The notes under the pieces: model-generated
What the model saw: the letters and a program-made list of their open reading frames with translations, nothing else
The model's database searches: none
Told to the model about the DNA's origin: nothing
DNA from: Chrysogorgia sp. JL179-B06
Taxonomy: Eukaryota > Cnidaria > Anthozoa > Scleralcyonacea > Chrysogorgiidae
Direction: 5' to 3'
Length of the DNA stretch: 64,000 nucleotides
Assembly: GCA_035772405.1 (NCBI GenBank)
Contig: JAYKKM010000439.1
Coordinates: forward strand, 248,001-312,000
In this document: positions 16,601 to 26,676 of the stretch, piece after piece
Numbering within the stretch: position 1 is the stretch's first letter
How the letters are laid out: every line of letters starts with the position of its first letter
Position numbers and translations under genes: made by a program

Positions 16601-17020
16601 ATGGTGAGTGTCGTGGCTGGAGGGATATTTAATGCAGTGGCTTTTGCAGGCGCTGGCTTTATGTTTTCAAAGTTCAATCACACAGGTTATGAAGCTGAGA
16701 TGAAAAGGCATAACCATGCGTTGGAGCAGTTAGCCAGCGCGAAAGAAGCGTGGTATGAGAATGAGGTCGCCAAGAAAGATAAGATCCAGCGTTTACGGCA
16801 AATGCTCTCAGACGCTAACGCTGACATCAATGACACAAACCATGCGTTGGAAGAACTTAGAAGCGTAATGACCATACAGTACAGCGGACGAGTGTTCACT
16901 GAGAGTCCGAGGGTTGCGGATTACTACCAACCGAGTGCGGAAATGAAGGAGTACCAATTGTTGTTTGTTAGCGCGCTAGGTTTGGGTAGTGGAATAGCGG
17001 TGTGGGTGCTAACTCGGTAA
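16601..17020 (+). CDS. Coiled-coil protein with membrane segments at both ends, 139 aa
   Basis: An N-terminal hydrophobic segment (residues ~3-22) is followed by a charged helical coiled-coil region (~30-85), then a Tyr/Pro linker and a C-terminal membrane helix (LLFVSALGLGSGIAVWVL). Proteins with this build, including the DYYQPS-type linker, are frequent in cnidarian Polintons. Its neighbours are two other small membrane proteins, so the three may work together in the particle or the host membrane. Confidence 0.75.
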   Translation: MVSVVAGGIFNAVAFAGAGFMFSKFNHTGYEAEMKRHNHALEQLASAKEAWYENEVAKKDKIQRLRQMLSDANADINDTNHALEELRSVMTIQYSGRVFTESPRVADYYQPSAEMKEYQLLFVSALGLGSGIAVWVLTR

Positions 17021-17046
17021 AAAAATGTTGGAGTAGTATAAGAGTG

Positions 17047-17616
17047 ATGGACAAACTTATGAGGCAGATGAGTTACGGCTACACAATTGACGAAATCGCG
17101 AGTGAGACGCAAATTGAGTGTGGAGACACCTCCAGGCTCTACTACTGCTCGGATTGTGACATTGTGAAAAATGTGACTGAATGTGGTGGGTACACGTGTC
17201 CAAAGTGTGGCGATATCGAATGGGGTTACGTTCAGAGTTATAGTGACATGAGACTCACGCGACCAAAAAGCGTTCACAAGCGGTCTTGGTGGATGGGGAG
17301 GAGACTACGGAACGTTGTGAAGGGTGAGCACCTTGAGTTGATAAAAGAGGACTTCTTGAAAGTTGTCAATGCGTTGTACTCATGCAATTTGGTAAAGGGT
17401 AGAAATGTCAGCAGATATGGGTACTACATTATTAGGTTATGCCACAGAAGACGAGTCGAGACACTCAAGAAGGTGTCAGACCTCAAAGACGGGAAGGTGA
17501 AAGACTTGTTTGACGACAATCTGTTTGGGGTGGTGTATCCAAAGTTGGGATGGTGTGAGAGTGGTGATCGCTATTACAACGAGTGGCTTAGGAAAAAAAA
17601 CAAGTGTAGTATATAG
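17047..17616 (+). CDS. Zinc-ribbon protein, VLTF3-like late transcription factor candidate
   Basis: From ATG 17047 the protein is 189 aa. A zinc ribbon is formed by C34-x2-C37 and C51-x2-C54. A basic Trp-containing helix (HKRSWWMGRRLRNV) and a helical C-terminal half ending LFGVVYPKLGW follow. This order fits the VLTF3-like factors of Polintons, adintoviruses and poxvirus relatives, which direct late transcription. The frame extends to ATG 17002, but that start lies inside the preceding gene. AGTAGTATAAGAG directly precedes the chosen ATG. Family membership needs a profile search. Confidence 0.55.
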   Translation: MDKLMRQMSYGYTIDEIASETQIECGDTSRLYYCSDCDIVKNVTECGGYTCPKCGDIEWGYVQSYSDMRLTRPKSVHKRSWWMGRRLRNVVKGEHLELIKEDFLKVVNALYSCNLVKGRNVSRYGYYIIRLCHRRRVETLKKVSDLKDGKVKDLFDDNLFGVVYPKLGWCESGDRYYNEWLRKKNKCSI

Positions 17617-17621
17617 AAGCC

Positions 17622-20600
17622 ATGGATGACGTCACAGAAAACTCACTTGTTAGAAATGGTGCAGCCGTTGTAAATCCACTAACAGGTAGAGCAATCAACG
17701 TCCACGGGCGAGTCTACAATCAACTTGTTAGAGATGGTGTTTTTAGTGACACGACAAATGTCAGCACTATTAATCCGCTGACAAACAGGCGAGTTAACGC
17801 TGGCAGTCGGACACACAACCGTCTTGTTAGAGATCAGGAAGCGCGACCCGCAGTTGAAGACCATAGCCCACGGCTGTTGAGTCAAGCGCTGAGAGGGTTC
17901 ACCAGGTCCTATGGAGTCGAGGTGGTTAACGATAGAGACATCAATCAGGTAAACGGCAGTAGAAACGCTGTCATTAATCTTTTGAGACGTGAACTAGGTG
18001 AGACCAACGGAATGAAAGTGGTAGAGACAGTTAAGGTCACTTTTGAGAAGGCTTTAGAACTCGATAAGACCACGTACAAAACTGCCTACTTTAACAGTGA
18101 AACGTTTGTCGTCATTAACGAGCGTGACATCGAAGGTGTTGCCAACCGTGGGTCGGAACAGATCTTGACGCGGATAGCCGGGTGGTTATCTGAGGGGTCT
18201 GGGTGGACTATCGACAAAATAGATGCACACTACGTTAATATCGCTATTTATAGACCTTTGAATGGGAGTAGCTACATTACGTTACCAAAGGAGTTGCGCA
18301 ATAGTAAGAAGGGTTTGGTAAACGTGAATAATGATGATGACAACAAGTGTTTTAGATGGTGTCACCTAGCGCATAAGTTCCCTGTTGGAAAAAACTCTGA
18401 TAGAACATCAGAGTACGTTAGGCATGTCAGTGAGTTGAATTATGATGGAATTAACTTCCCAGTCACACTCAAAGATTACAACAAGATCGAAAAGGCTAAC
18501 GAAATTAACATCAACGTTTTCGGGTATGAAAATAAGCAACCATTCCCTGTGTATGTTTCTAAGGAAGCGTACCCTGACCACATGGACCTACTGTTGATAA
18601 CTAATGATGTGGGCAACAAGCACTACGTGTACATTCGCGATTTCAACAAGTTTATGTACCGTCAGACAGAGCATAAGGCTAGAAAACATTTTTGTAGACA
18701 TTGCCTGCAGTGTTTTAGTCGAGCGGACGTGCTTGAAAGTCATGTTGAAGTATGTTTGGTCATCAATGGGAAGCAAGCTATTAAAATGCCGCAAAAAGGT
18801 GCGAAAGTGAAATACGAGAATTTTAGTAGGCAGCTAAACGTACCATTTGTGGTGTATGCAGACTTTGAGGCTATCACACAGAAGGTGCACACAGCGACAC
18901 CATCAAGCGAGTGTAGCTACACAAATGCCTACCAGAGGCACGTTGACTGTGGTTATGGGTATAAATTAGTTTGTTGCTACGACAACGAGTACAGTAAGCC
19001 AGTAAAAGTGTATCGCGGTGAAAACGCAGTCAACAAGTTCATTGGGGAGATGCTAGAAATTGTCGAATATTGTAAAGAGACATCTGAGAGTCACTTTAAC
19101 AAAGAAATGACGCTGACTGATGTCGATAAGAAGAATTTCGACGAGGCCAAGAGTTGTCATATTTGCAGTGTTGAGTACACTGGCGCTGACGTTAGAGTGA
19201 GAGACCACTGTCACGTGTCAGGTAAGTACAGAGGGTCTGCGCATCGTGAATGTAATGTGAACTTTAAGTTGACTGACAAAATCCCTGTGATCTTTCATAA
19301 CCTACGTGGCTACGATAGCCATTTCATTATGCAGGAGATTGGCAAGTTTGGTCAAGAAAACTTGGTGAGGAACCTACCAAGGGACGCTTTCAAATACACG
19401 TCAGAAGTGTTTCATGATGAGGGGTTGGCACTTATGACAAGAAAGGGAGTCTACCCCTATGATTATATGGACTCCTTTGATAAATTTGATGAATGCGAGC
19501 TACCCTCCAAAAAGGACTTTTACAATATTCTGAATGACGAAGATATTACGGAAGAAATGCATGAGCGTGCTTGCGATGTGTGGGACTACTTCGACGTTGA
19601 AAACATGGGTGGGTATCACGACCTGTATTTGAAAAGTGACGTGCTCTTGCTTGCCGACGTTTTTGAGAACTTTAGAAAGACATGTCACCGTGAGTATAAA
19701 CTAGACCCTTGCCATTATTTCACATCGCCTGGGTTGGCTTGGGATGCTATGCTGAAGATGACTGGAGTGGAGCTTGAGTTATTGTCCGACATCGACATGT
19801 TCCAGTTCGTAGAACTAGGTATGCGTGGTGGTGTGAGCTACATATGCAACAGACATGGCGTGGCGAATAATAAGTACATGGAAGGGTATGACAAAGAGCA
19901 AGAGTCGAAGTATTTGATGTACCTTGACGCCAACAACTTGTATGGATGGGCAATGAGTCGAAGTCTACCCACGGGCGGCTTCAAGTGGTTGACTGAGAAA
20001 GAAATAGAAAAAGTTAATCTGCACGACTATCACAACAATAGTAAAAAAGGTTTACTGCTCGAGGTCGACTTGGAGTACCCAGCCCATTTGCATGACCTAC
20101 ACAACGATTACCCGTTGGCTCCCGAGAAGATGGAGATAACTGTTGACATGTTGTCGGAGTACTGCACGAAAATCAAAAATAAGTTTAATGTGAGTGTTGG
20201 TGGTGTGAAGAAGCTGGTGACTAATTTGATGGACAAAAAAAAGTATGTGTGTCACTACGGAAATCTGCAGTTGTACATAGATCTTGGATTAAAAATCAAT
20301 AAGATTCACAGGGTCCTGCAGTTTGACCAGTCCAAGTGGTTAGGCAAGTACATCGACTTTAACACAGTCAAAAGAACTGCGGCTAAGAACGCTTTCGAGA
20401 AGGATTTCTTCAAGTTGATGAATAACAGCGTGTTCGGGAAAACAATGGAGAATTTGAGGAAGCGTGTGGATGTAAGATTAGTGACCACCGAGAAAAAATT
20501 AGAAAAGCTTGTCTCAAAGCCTACGTTTGTGTCTTGTAAGATATTTAGCGAGAATTTAGTCGCTGTCCATAAAGTTAAAGAAACGCTGACACTAAATCGA

Positions 20601-21224
20601 CCTGCATATGTGGGTATGTGCATACTAGACTTGAGTAAAACGCTGATGTACAATTTTCACTATAATTATATTATGAAAAAGTACTCTAGCGACACCTGTA
20701 GATTGCACTTCACTGACACTGACAGTCTGTTGTACTCGATCAAAACTGACGACGTTTATTCCGACTTTATGATGGAGTGCGAAAAGTTTGATAATAGCGA
20801 CTACCCTGCAGACAGCCCATTCTTCTTTAGAGAGAATAAGAAAGTTATTGGGAAGATGAAGGATGAGTGCGCTGGAACGCCAATTGTCGAGTTCGTCGGG
20901 TTGCGCAGTAAAATGTACAGCTATTTAAAAGAGGGTGGAGGTGGCGGGAAAACCGCTAAAGGTATTAGAAAAAATATAATTAAAAAGGTAATCAGACACG
21001 AAGATTACAAAAGCGTGTTACTCGAGCAGAAACAGTTGCGACACATAATGAAGACCATTAGAAGTGTCAAACATCAGATTGGTAGCTACGAAATTAATAA
21101 AGTATCGCTGTCCTGCTTTGACGACAAACGATACCTTTTAGAGAATGGTATTGACTCCTACGCGTATGGTCACAAAAACATTGTAGTGAGAGATACCACT
21201 GAGAGTAGTGAACAAACAGACTAA
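17622..21224 (+). CDS. Protein-primed family B DNA polymerase
   Basis: The 1200-aa protein replicates the element. Two NPLTGR/NPLTNR repeats (about residues 18-37 and 51-70) resemble the 2-cysteine-adaptor-type motif of large DNA viruses. A C2H2-like finger follows near 358-380. Exo I is YADFE (D414/E416). An endonuclease VII-like zinc motif (CHIC ... RDHCH ... HRECN, ~512-548) comes next, then Exo II at HNLRGYDSHF (~559-568). Polymerase motif A is YLDANNLYGW (D769), motif B is NNSVFGKTMENLR (~934-946), and motif C is TDTDS (D1032/D1034). All catalytic residues are present. The last residues, TESSEQTD, lie in the right inverted repeat. Confidence 0.95.
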   Translation: MDDVTENSLVRNGAAVVNPLTGRAINVHGRVYNQLVRDGVFSDTTNVSTINPLTNRRVNAGSRTHNRLVRDQEARPAVEDHSPRLLSQALRGFTRSYGVEVVNDRDINQVNGSRNAVINLLRRELGETNGMKVVETVKVTFEKALELDKTTYKTAYFNSETFVVINERDIEGVANRGSEQILTRIAGWLSEGSGWTIDKIDAHYVNIAIYRPLNGSSYITLPKELRNSKKGLVNVNNDDDNKCFRWCHLAHKFPVGKNSDRTSEYVRHVSELNYDGINFPVTLKDYNKIEKANEININVFGYENKQPFPVYVSKEAYPDHMDLLLITNDVGNKHYVYIRDFNKFMYRQTEHKARKHFCRHCLQCFSRADVLESHVEVCLVINGKQAIKMPQKGAKVKYENFSRQLNVPFVVYADFEAITQKVHTATPSSECSYTNAYQRHVDCGYGYKLVCCYDNEYSKPVKVYRGENAVNKFIGEMLEIVEYCKETSESHFNKEMTLTDVDKKNFDEAKSCHICSVEYTGADVRVRDHCHVSGKYRGSAHRECNVNFKLTDKIPVIFHNLRGYDSHFIMQEIGKFGQENLVRNLPRDAFKYTSEVFHDEGLALMTRKGVYPYDYMDSFDKFDECELPSKKDFYNILNDEDITEEMHERACDVWDYFDVENMGGYHDLYLKSDVLLLADVFENFRKTCHREYKLDPCHYFTSPGLAWDAMLKMTGVELELLSDIDMFQFVELGMRGGVSYICNRHGVANNKYMEGYDKEQESKYLMYLDANNLYGWAMSRSLPTGGFKWLTEKEIEKVNLHDYHNNSKKGLLLEVDLEYPAHLHDLHNDYPLAPEKMEITVDMLSEYCTKIKNKFNVSVGGVKKLVTNLMDKKKYVCHYGNLQLYIDLGLKINKIHRVLQFDQSKWLGKYIDFNTVKRTAAKNAFEKDFFKLMNNSVFGKTMENLRKRVDVRLVTTEKKLEKLVSKPTFVSCKIFSENLVAVHKVKETLTLNRPAYVGMCILDLSKTLMYNFHYNYIMKKYSSDTCRLHFTDTDSLLYSIKTDDVYSDFMMECEKFDNSDYPADSPFFFRENKKVIGKMKDECAGTPIVEFVGLRSKMYSYLKEGGGGGKTAKGIRKNIIKKVIRHEDYKSVLLEQKQLRHIMKTIRSVKHQIGSYEINKVSLSCFDDKRYLLENGIDSYAYGHKNIVVRDTTESSEQTD

Positions 21225-21712
21225 TTCGTAGAGTAGTTGGCTATTTGTTAGTCAATGTTGTTAGCCAATCAAAAGAGCACCATTTTGCTATCCATTTGGA
21301 TAAACATCATCACTAGACTTGAAAATCTAGTGGTTTTTTTTTTTCGCGCGTGAGTTGAGACAGCAGTAGTTTGTTGAAAAAAAATGTGAAAACGTTGAAA
21401 CAACACTCTCTATTTTTTAAATACGTGAAAATGTTGAAACGACACTTTCTTTTTTAAATATGTGAAAAATGTGAAACGACACATTCTATTTTTTAAAAAA
21501 CATGCAAAAATATTGAAATGTCACATTATTAGCATATAAATCGAGTTTGTGGTCTTATTTGATGTATGTTGTAAATTTAGAATTACCGAAATGACATCGA
21601 ACTTTTGGGGGTTTGGGATTTGGTGAAAATTTGGTGATGTTTTGGTGATTATATTCGCGTTCAACATTGAATATGTAAAAATTGAGCTCGTAGCCCCACT
21701 CTCTATACTACT
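21197..21712. repeat. Polinton right terminal inverted repeat
   Basis: This is the inverted partner of 3621-4133, ending CTATACTACT at 21712. It is 3 bp longer because of an A/T homopolymer (11 versus 8), with one substitution seen in the hairpin stem. It begins inside the polymerase gene, 28 bp before the end of the stop codon. Confidence 0.95.
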
Positions 21713-21718
21713 ATTCTA
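21713..21718. other. Polinton target-site duplication, right copy
   Basis: ATTCTA is identical to 3615-3620 and continues into GCCATTTTC, the sequence that follows ATTCTA in the uninterrupted repeat copy near 23240. Confidence 0.95.
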
Positions 21719-22364
21719 GCCATTTTCTACCACATACAGTTTGTGTACATCCAGAACTGCACAACTAAAGGTTTCGCCAACAAACACTTTTATCACATCA
21801 GCTTCATGGTTGGATCATTGGAATAGGCTTATATTTTCTGTCTTTCCATCTGTATCCTGATTTTGATTCTCATACGCATCAGGAAATTTACGTGCCCAAT
21901 GGAATTTGCTATCCTGAAACATTTCCTTGAAAGTCCAGAGGGTTTAATTTTCTTGCTCCACTTGACGCTGCTGCATCTCTGTTTTGACTATCCTGATATC
22001 TTCATTGTGGTCGCCCATTGTTGTCGTAGCCACATCCTCTTCCTTAATTCTTCGCGGCGATCCTCTGTATCCTCTGTAACCTCCTCTTCCCTTCTTCGAT
22101 GATTCTCCATAGAACACTGGTTCTTCTTTATCTAGCGAAACTTGGTGAGACTGTATCGCCATAAATTTTGATTAACTGCTTCGTCATCGAGTCATATTTC
22201 AACTCGGTAATTGTCCCTCTGCATAATTTCATCTGTTCTTGGTTGAGATTCGCTGAATTCAACACTCGGTCATCAGGCAGTGTCATCTAGCGGTGATCCT
22301 TGATTTTGGTATACAATTGTTCAAATTTTATCAAGTGGTGCATCATTGACGGTACTGCTACCAA
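21719..22364 (-). pseudogene. Retroelement protease/zinc-knuckle/gag remnants right of the Polinton
   Basis: This continues the repeat into which the Polinton inserted. Minus-strand coding islands match the gag linker (21944-22162) and gag (22165-22335), with small deletions relative to 23.1-24.2 kb. It is a decayed copy. Confidence 0.6.
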
Positions 22365-23102
22365 ATCTTTAATTGATTGTATTATATTTCATTGATTATA
22401 TTTACATGTTACAAACAGTTTATCGACTTCATACTTTACACGCTCGCTAATAGATATTTTCTCTCTCGCGCTCAAACAACAACAGTCTTTCCCGCCCACT
22501 TGTATGTTTCTCTCACGTGATTGGTCAAGAGATTCAAACAGTTCAGGTGTTGACAGCTATGGAAACAGAGGTACTAGCAATTATAGTAGTAGAAGTAAAT
22601 TAATTAATTAAAGTACTTAGCTGCTTTTACAGCAGAGGTATTATCAGATGTAGCTGCAGTAATGGACCTTTAACCTTATAGCAAAAACCGCAATGCATTC
22701 TGGTAGTTCGATATCACTTCACTTCGATGTGAAATGGCCGCCGCAAGGCGAGCATTTTACGTCGAAGAATAATTGGCCGATTTACATGACTTTTTCTTTT
22801 GCGAAGACAAAATGTAATCATTTCTATGGAACAAGGAGCTTCTTAATTACATTATGTAGAAAAGGTAAAGAAAACGCTGGTGTCATTGTCGAGAAAATTG
22901 AATTCACAGAGGTTGAAGAGTCGAGTGCTGTTCGCACAAAACATTCAAGTTTTGACAATATAATCAACTATAAACATATTTGGTGAACAACAGGCTTTTC
23001 AATGGCTGTTGTTCACTAAACATGGTTAGAGTTGAGTTTGCTTTCTTCTTCATGGCTGCTTTTGACATCAGTAAAGGTATGTCAACATCAATCACATCAG
23101 TT
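22365..23102. repeat. Dispersed/tandem repeat unit, copy 2
   Basis: Nearly the same sequence as 2747-3490, with scattered substitutions and short indels. No gene is supported here; the short plus-strand frame at 22693-22986 is repeated in copy 1 with frame changes. Confidence 0.65.
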
Positions 23103-24205
23103 TCAAGATTTGGATCCTATGACAGATGGAATTAACACTTTCGTTGTTGACATAACTGGTTTTCCGTTTCCAAATTTGAATGCAGTAGTTGATGGCTTCT
23201 CTTCAATGTTATCTTCATTCGACAAGCTGTCTCTGTAACATTCTAGCCATTTTCTACTACATACAGTTTGTGTACATCCAGAATCCAGAACTGCACAACT
23301 AAAGGTTTCGCCAACAAACACTTTTATCACATCAGCTTCATGGTTGGATCATTGGAACAGGCTTATATTTTCTGTCTTTCCATCTGTATCCTGATTTTGA
23401 TTCTCATACGCATCAGGAAATTTACGTGCCCAATGGAATTTGCTATCACAGATGCTGCATCTTGAAACATTTCCTCCTAAGTCAAGAGGGTTTATATTTT
23501 CTTGCTCCACTTCACGCTGCTTCATCTCTGTTTTGACTACCCTGCTATCTTCGTTGTGGTCCCCTATTGTTGTCATAGCCACCTCCTCTTCCTTGATCCT
23601 TCGCGGTGATCCTCTGTATCATCTGTAACCTCCTCTTCCCTTCTTCGATGATTCTACATAGAACACTGGTTCTTCTTTATAACTAGCGAAACTTGGGACA
23701 CTGTATCGCCATAAACTTTGATTAACTGCTTCGTCATCGCGACATATTTCAACCCGGTAATTGTCACTCTACATAATTCCATCTGTTCTTGGTTGAGATT
23801 CGCTGAATTCAACACTCGGTACGCTAATACACCATCAGGCAGTGTCATCTGGTGATCCTTGATTTTGGTATACAATTCTATCAAGTACTCTTTCATTGGC
23901 ATTTTCTTTGGACGCTTGAACATCTCGAAGTTCTGATACGCTATATACGCAGTTTGGTTAGTGTCCTGTAAATATAGTTTGTCTAACCGCTCTAAAATCG
24001 TCGGAACTCCTGTATCTTTCTTGATTTCATTAATATCTATTTCTAGCGCCGCTTTTCTAGCCTTTCAGTGACAGATATAAACTGGGTCCTTGTTTCTTTG
24101 CAGGTAAATCCGTTAAAGCTTGCCATATTTTAATCTCCTTGTTGTAGTCTATCCAAGTTATATTTTCATTGAATTCAGGTGGCGGCGCATATTTTGCCGT
24201 CATGG
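23103..24205 (-). pseudogene. Best-preserved retroelement gag-zinc knuckle-protease copy
   Basis: On the minus strand, gag starts near 24205 (MTAKYAPPPEFNENITW). After an indel or frameshift near 24070 it continues through 23654, including FEMFKRPKKMPMKEYLIELY. A zinc knuckle (CSICDSKFHWARKF) lies near 23460, and the protease (CAVLDSGCTQTVC) at 23103-23330. Frames are broken by shifts, so this is not an active copy. It is the best reference for the damaged copies around the Polinton. Confidence 0.7.
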
Positions 24206-24990
24206 TGGATCGTTGACGGTACTGCTACCAAATGTTTAATTGATTGTATTATATTTAATTGATTATATACTACTTGTTACAAACAATTTATCGACTTCAT
24301 ACTTTATACACGCTCGCTAATAGATATTTTCCCCGTTTTTTTTTTCGCCGAACTTTTTAAACACGTGTTTGTCGCCATTTTCCTCCTGACCTCAAGTGAT
24401 AAAAATATTCTTACATGAAGTATTGCACTGAACATGGAGATTTCGAGGGTATGGAATGGATATAAGGGTATTTTAAGGGTTTAAATAGGATATTCCATGG
24501 GAGATTTTTCAAAATTTGATGGTTTCTCGATTTTGCGATGATGTTGAGGTTTTTATTGTTTTTTTCCGAGTATTTTCTGAAATATTTAGAGATTTCGTGG
24601 GATTTTTTTGGATTTTGGAATTTTTATTAACATTAGTAAGATTTTGGGATTTTTTAAAAGATTTTTTTGGATTTTTGACGAAGTGTACGAAGATTTTCAG
24701 AGTAATTTACCCCTCGGGTAAGATATTCAAATAGTAAAGGTGTTGACAGCTATGGAAACAGAAGTATTAGCAATTATAGTAGTAGAAGTAAATTAATTAA
24801 TTACAGTACTTAGCTGCTTTTACAGCAGAGGTATTATCAGATGTAGCTGCAGTAATGGACCTTTAACCTTATCGAGAAAACCGCAATTCATTCTGGTAGT
24901 TCGATATCACTTCACATCGATGTGAAATGGCCGCCGCAAGGCGAGCATTTTACGTCGAGGAAGAATTGGCCGATTTATAGGACTTTATAA
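24206..24990. repeat. Repeat unit copy 3 with a T-rich insertion
   Basis: 24232-24330 and 24738-24980 match copies 1 and 2. Between them, about 24335-24737 is T/G-rich low-complexity sequence absent from the other copies, replacing about 100 bp. No gene is seen. Confidence 0.6.
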
Positions 24991-26365
24991 GAAATTGAAA
25001 TACTTCAATCAAAATATGATACTCTTGAGAAGAAATATGCAGATGATAATAGGGAACTTAAGATCTACGACGGCAACCTAGGACGGCGACGGCAGTGAAA
25101 ACAATATAAATTTTAGCATTTGAATGAAACCACGGTCGATTGACTAGCGTAGTTTACACAAAACGTGTTTTATGATCTCCAAAACGCTTCAATATTTCTA
25201 AAACGATTGTAGTGTCTGTGTTGAAGTCAGTCTTAAGGAACAGCTCTCATCTCTAAGCGAGTTAACGTCGGTCCTAAACTGGCGTGAAAATGCTCTCAGT
25301 GGCGTTGTAAACAGAACGAGGACGGCGTTGAGATACTCTTGAGAATAGAAACTATTCATTCTTTTTGTTTTGCATAAAGTTTCTTTTGTTTGAACGACGT
25401 CGCCGTCCTAGGTTGCCGTCGTAGATCTTAAGTTCCCTATTAAAGCAACAGAGCAGTGCTTATTTCGAATGGAAAAATTTATTGGCAGTGATAGTGACTT
25501 TAGATTTTATACTGGGTTTCCAGACTACTCCACATTTAAAGTTGTTTTTGATTATCTATCACCAGCATGTACTGTAATAGTCTAATCTACTATGGATCCA
25601 ACATTGGCATCATAAGCTCTGGTGACCAGAAAAAATGTGGTAAACAAAGATCAACAATCCCAGAGCAACAATTATTTATGGTGTTAGCTAGATTGCGTTG
25701 TGGATTTTTGCTGCAAGACCTGGCACATAGGTATGGCATGTCATCTATGCATGTTTCACGAATTTGGATTACCTGGATAACCTTTTTGCACCAGCAACTC
25801 CGTGTACTGCCAAATTGGCCCACCGGAAAATTAATTGACAAAAATATGCCTGCTTGTTTTAAACAAAGCTTTCCAGCAACTAGAGTAATTAAAGACTGCA
25901 CAGAGTTTTTAATTGAAATGCCATCATCCTGCAGAAGTCAATCTGTTACTTTCTCCTCCTACAAATATCACAATACTGCCAAAGGGTTGCTTGGTATTTC
26001 CCCAAATGGATACCCAAGTTTTGTCTTTAGTCTATATACAGGTAGAACTAGTGATAAAAAAATTACGAAAGATTGTGGGATCCTAAATCTTCTTGAAGCA
26101 GGAGATAAGATAATGACCGTGGTTTTGACATCGAGAGTGATCTTCCTGCTGGGATAACATATTTAAATGGGAAAGACCAGCAAACACTTGAAGAGGAAAC
26201 AAGGAAAATAGCCTCAGTCCGGGTTCATGTGGAAGGAGCTATTGCGAGAATAAAGAATTTCAGAATTCTACATCAAGTTATTCCAATAACTATGGCAAAA
26301 GAACGAGAACGATGTTCTTATCTAACGTTGTTCCTGCCCCCGTTAATAGATGAGCAGTCAAAATA
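24980..26365 (+). pseudogene. DDE transposase (DDE_Tnp_4; ISL2EU/IS4EU-like), broken
   Basis: Coding islands in order are: a coiled-coil-like stretch before 25050; FRFYTGFPDYSTFK near 25500; a helix-turn-helix region (LAHRYGMSSMHVSRIW) near 25710-25770; and a DDE_Tnp_4-like core with VIKDCTEFLIEMPS and GLLGISPNGYPSFVFSLYTG near 25890-26040. A distal part (TDRGFDIESDLPAG) in another frame runs from about 26115, followed by an RIKNFRIL helix to about 26360. Frameshifts near 25580 and 26115, and a MITE at 25052-25437, break the gene. Confidence 0.7.
25052..25437. mobile_element. 386-bp MITE with ~38-bp inverted ends and TA duplication
   Basis: GGGAACTTAAGATCTACGAC at the left is mirrored by the inverse complement ending GTTCCC at 25437, and the inverted match extends about 38-40 bp. 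TA flanks both ends. It has no coding capacity. It splits the surrounding transposase-derived reading frame. Confidence 0.75.
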
Positions 26366-26676
26366 AGACCCAAGAGATTTCATCAGATAACATGATTTAC
26401 TGTATATGTAATATAATAGTTTTTAAAATTACATGACTATAAATATTTTAATGTACTCTATTTACATCAATATACTGCCATTGATAATGTTGTGAAAATA
26501 CTGTAGTTCAATGAAACCAAATTCAAATTAAAGAAGTTTTAACAAGTCTTCAGATGCGGTTATAAATAATAATGTCAAAGTAAACTCTCTCGACATATAT
26601 ATCTTTCTTTGTATAAACAACAAAGTCTGACCATTGCAAATTTAGTGTTGCCATGGATCCCTGCAGCTGGTAATAT

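Larger units (their letters stand above)
3621..21712. mobile_element. Intact Polinton/Maverick (adintovirus-like) element, 18,092 bp
   Basis: The element has about 0.5-kb inverted ends starting AGTAGTATAG, a 6-bp TSD (ATTCTA), and the Polinton hallmark set: protein-primed DNA polymerase B, retroviral-type integrase with chromodomain, FtsK/HerA-like packaging ATPase, major capsid protein and a putative penton. All main genes are full-length open frames. Minus-strand genes fill the left half. The right half is mainly plus strand, with a thymidine kinase and a Cys/His protein on the minus strand between about 14.56 and 15.86 kb. The ends differ by eye in only one substitution and one A-run length (8 versus 11), which suggests recent insertion. 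It sits inside a retroelement-derived repeat. No Ulp1/adenain-like protease was found. Confidence 0.95.

Noticed and set aside
24516..24734. Phe-rich 72-aa frame
   Set aside because: Translation of T-rich low-complexity sequence.
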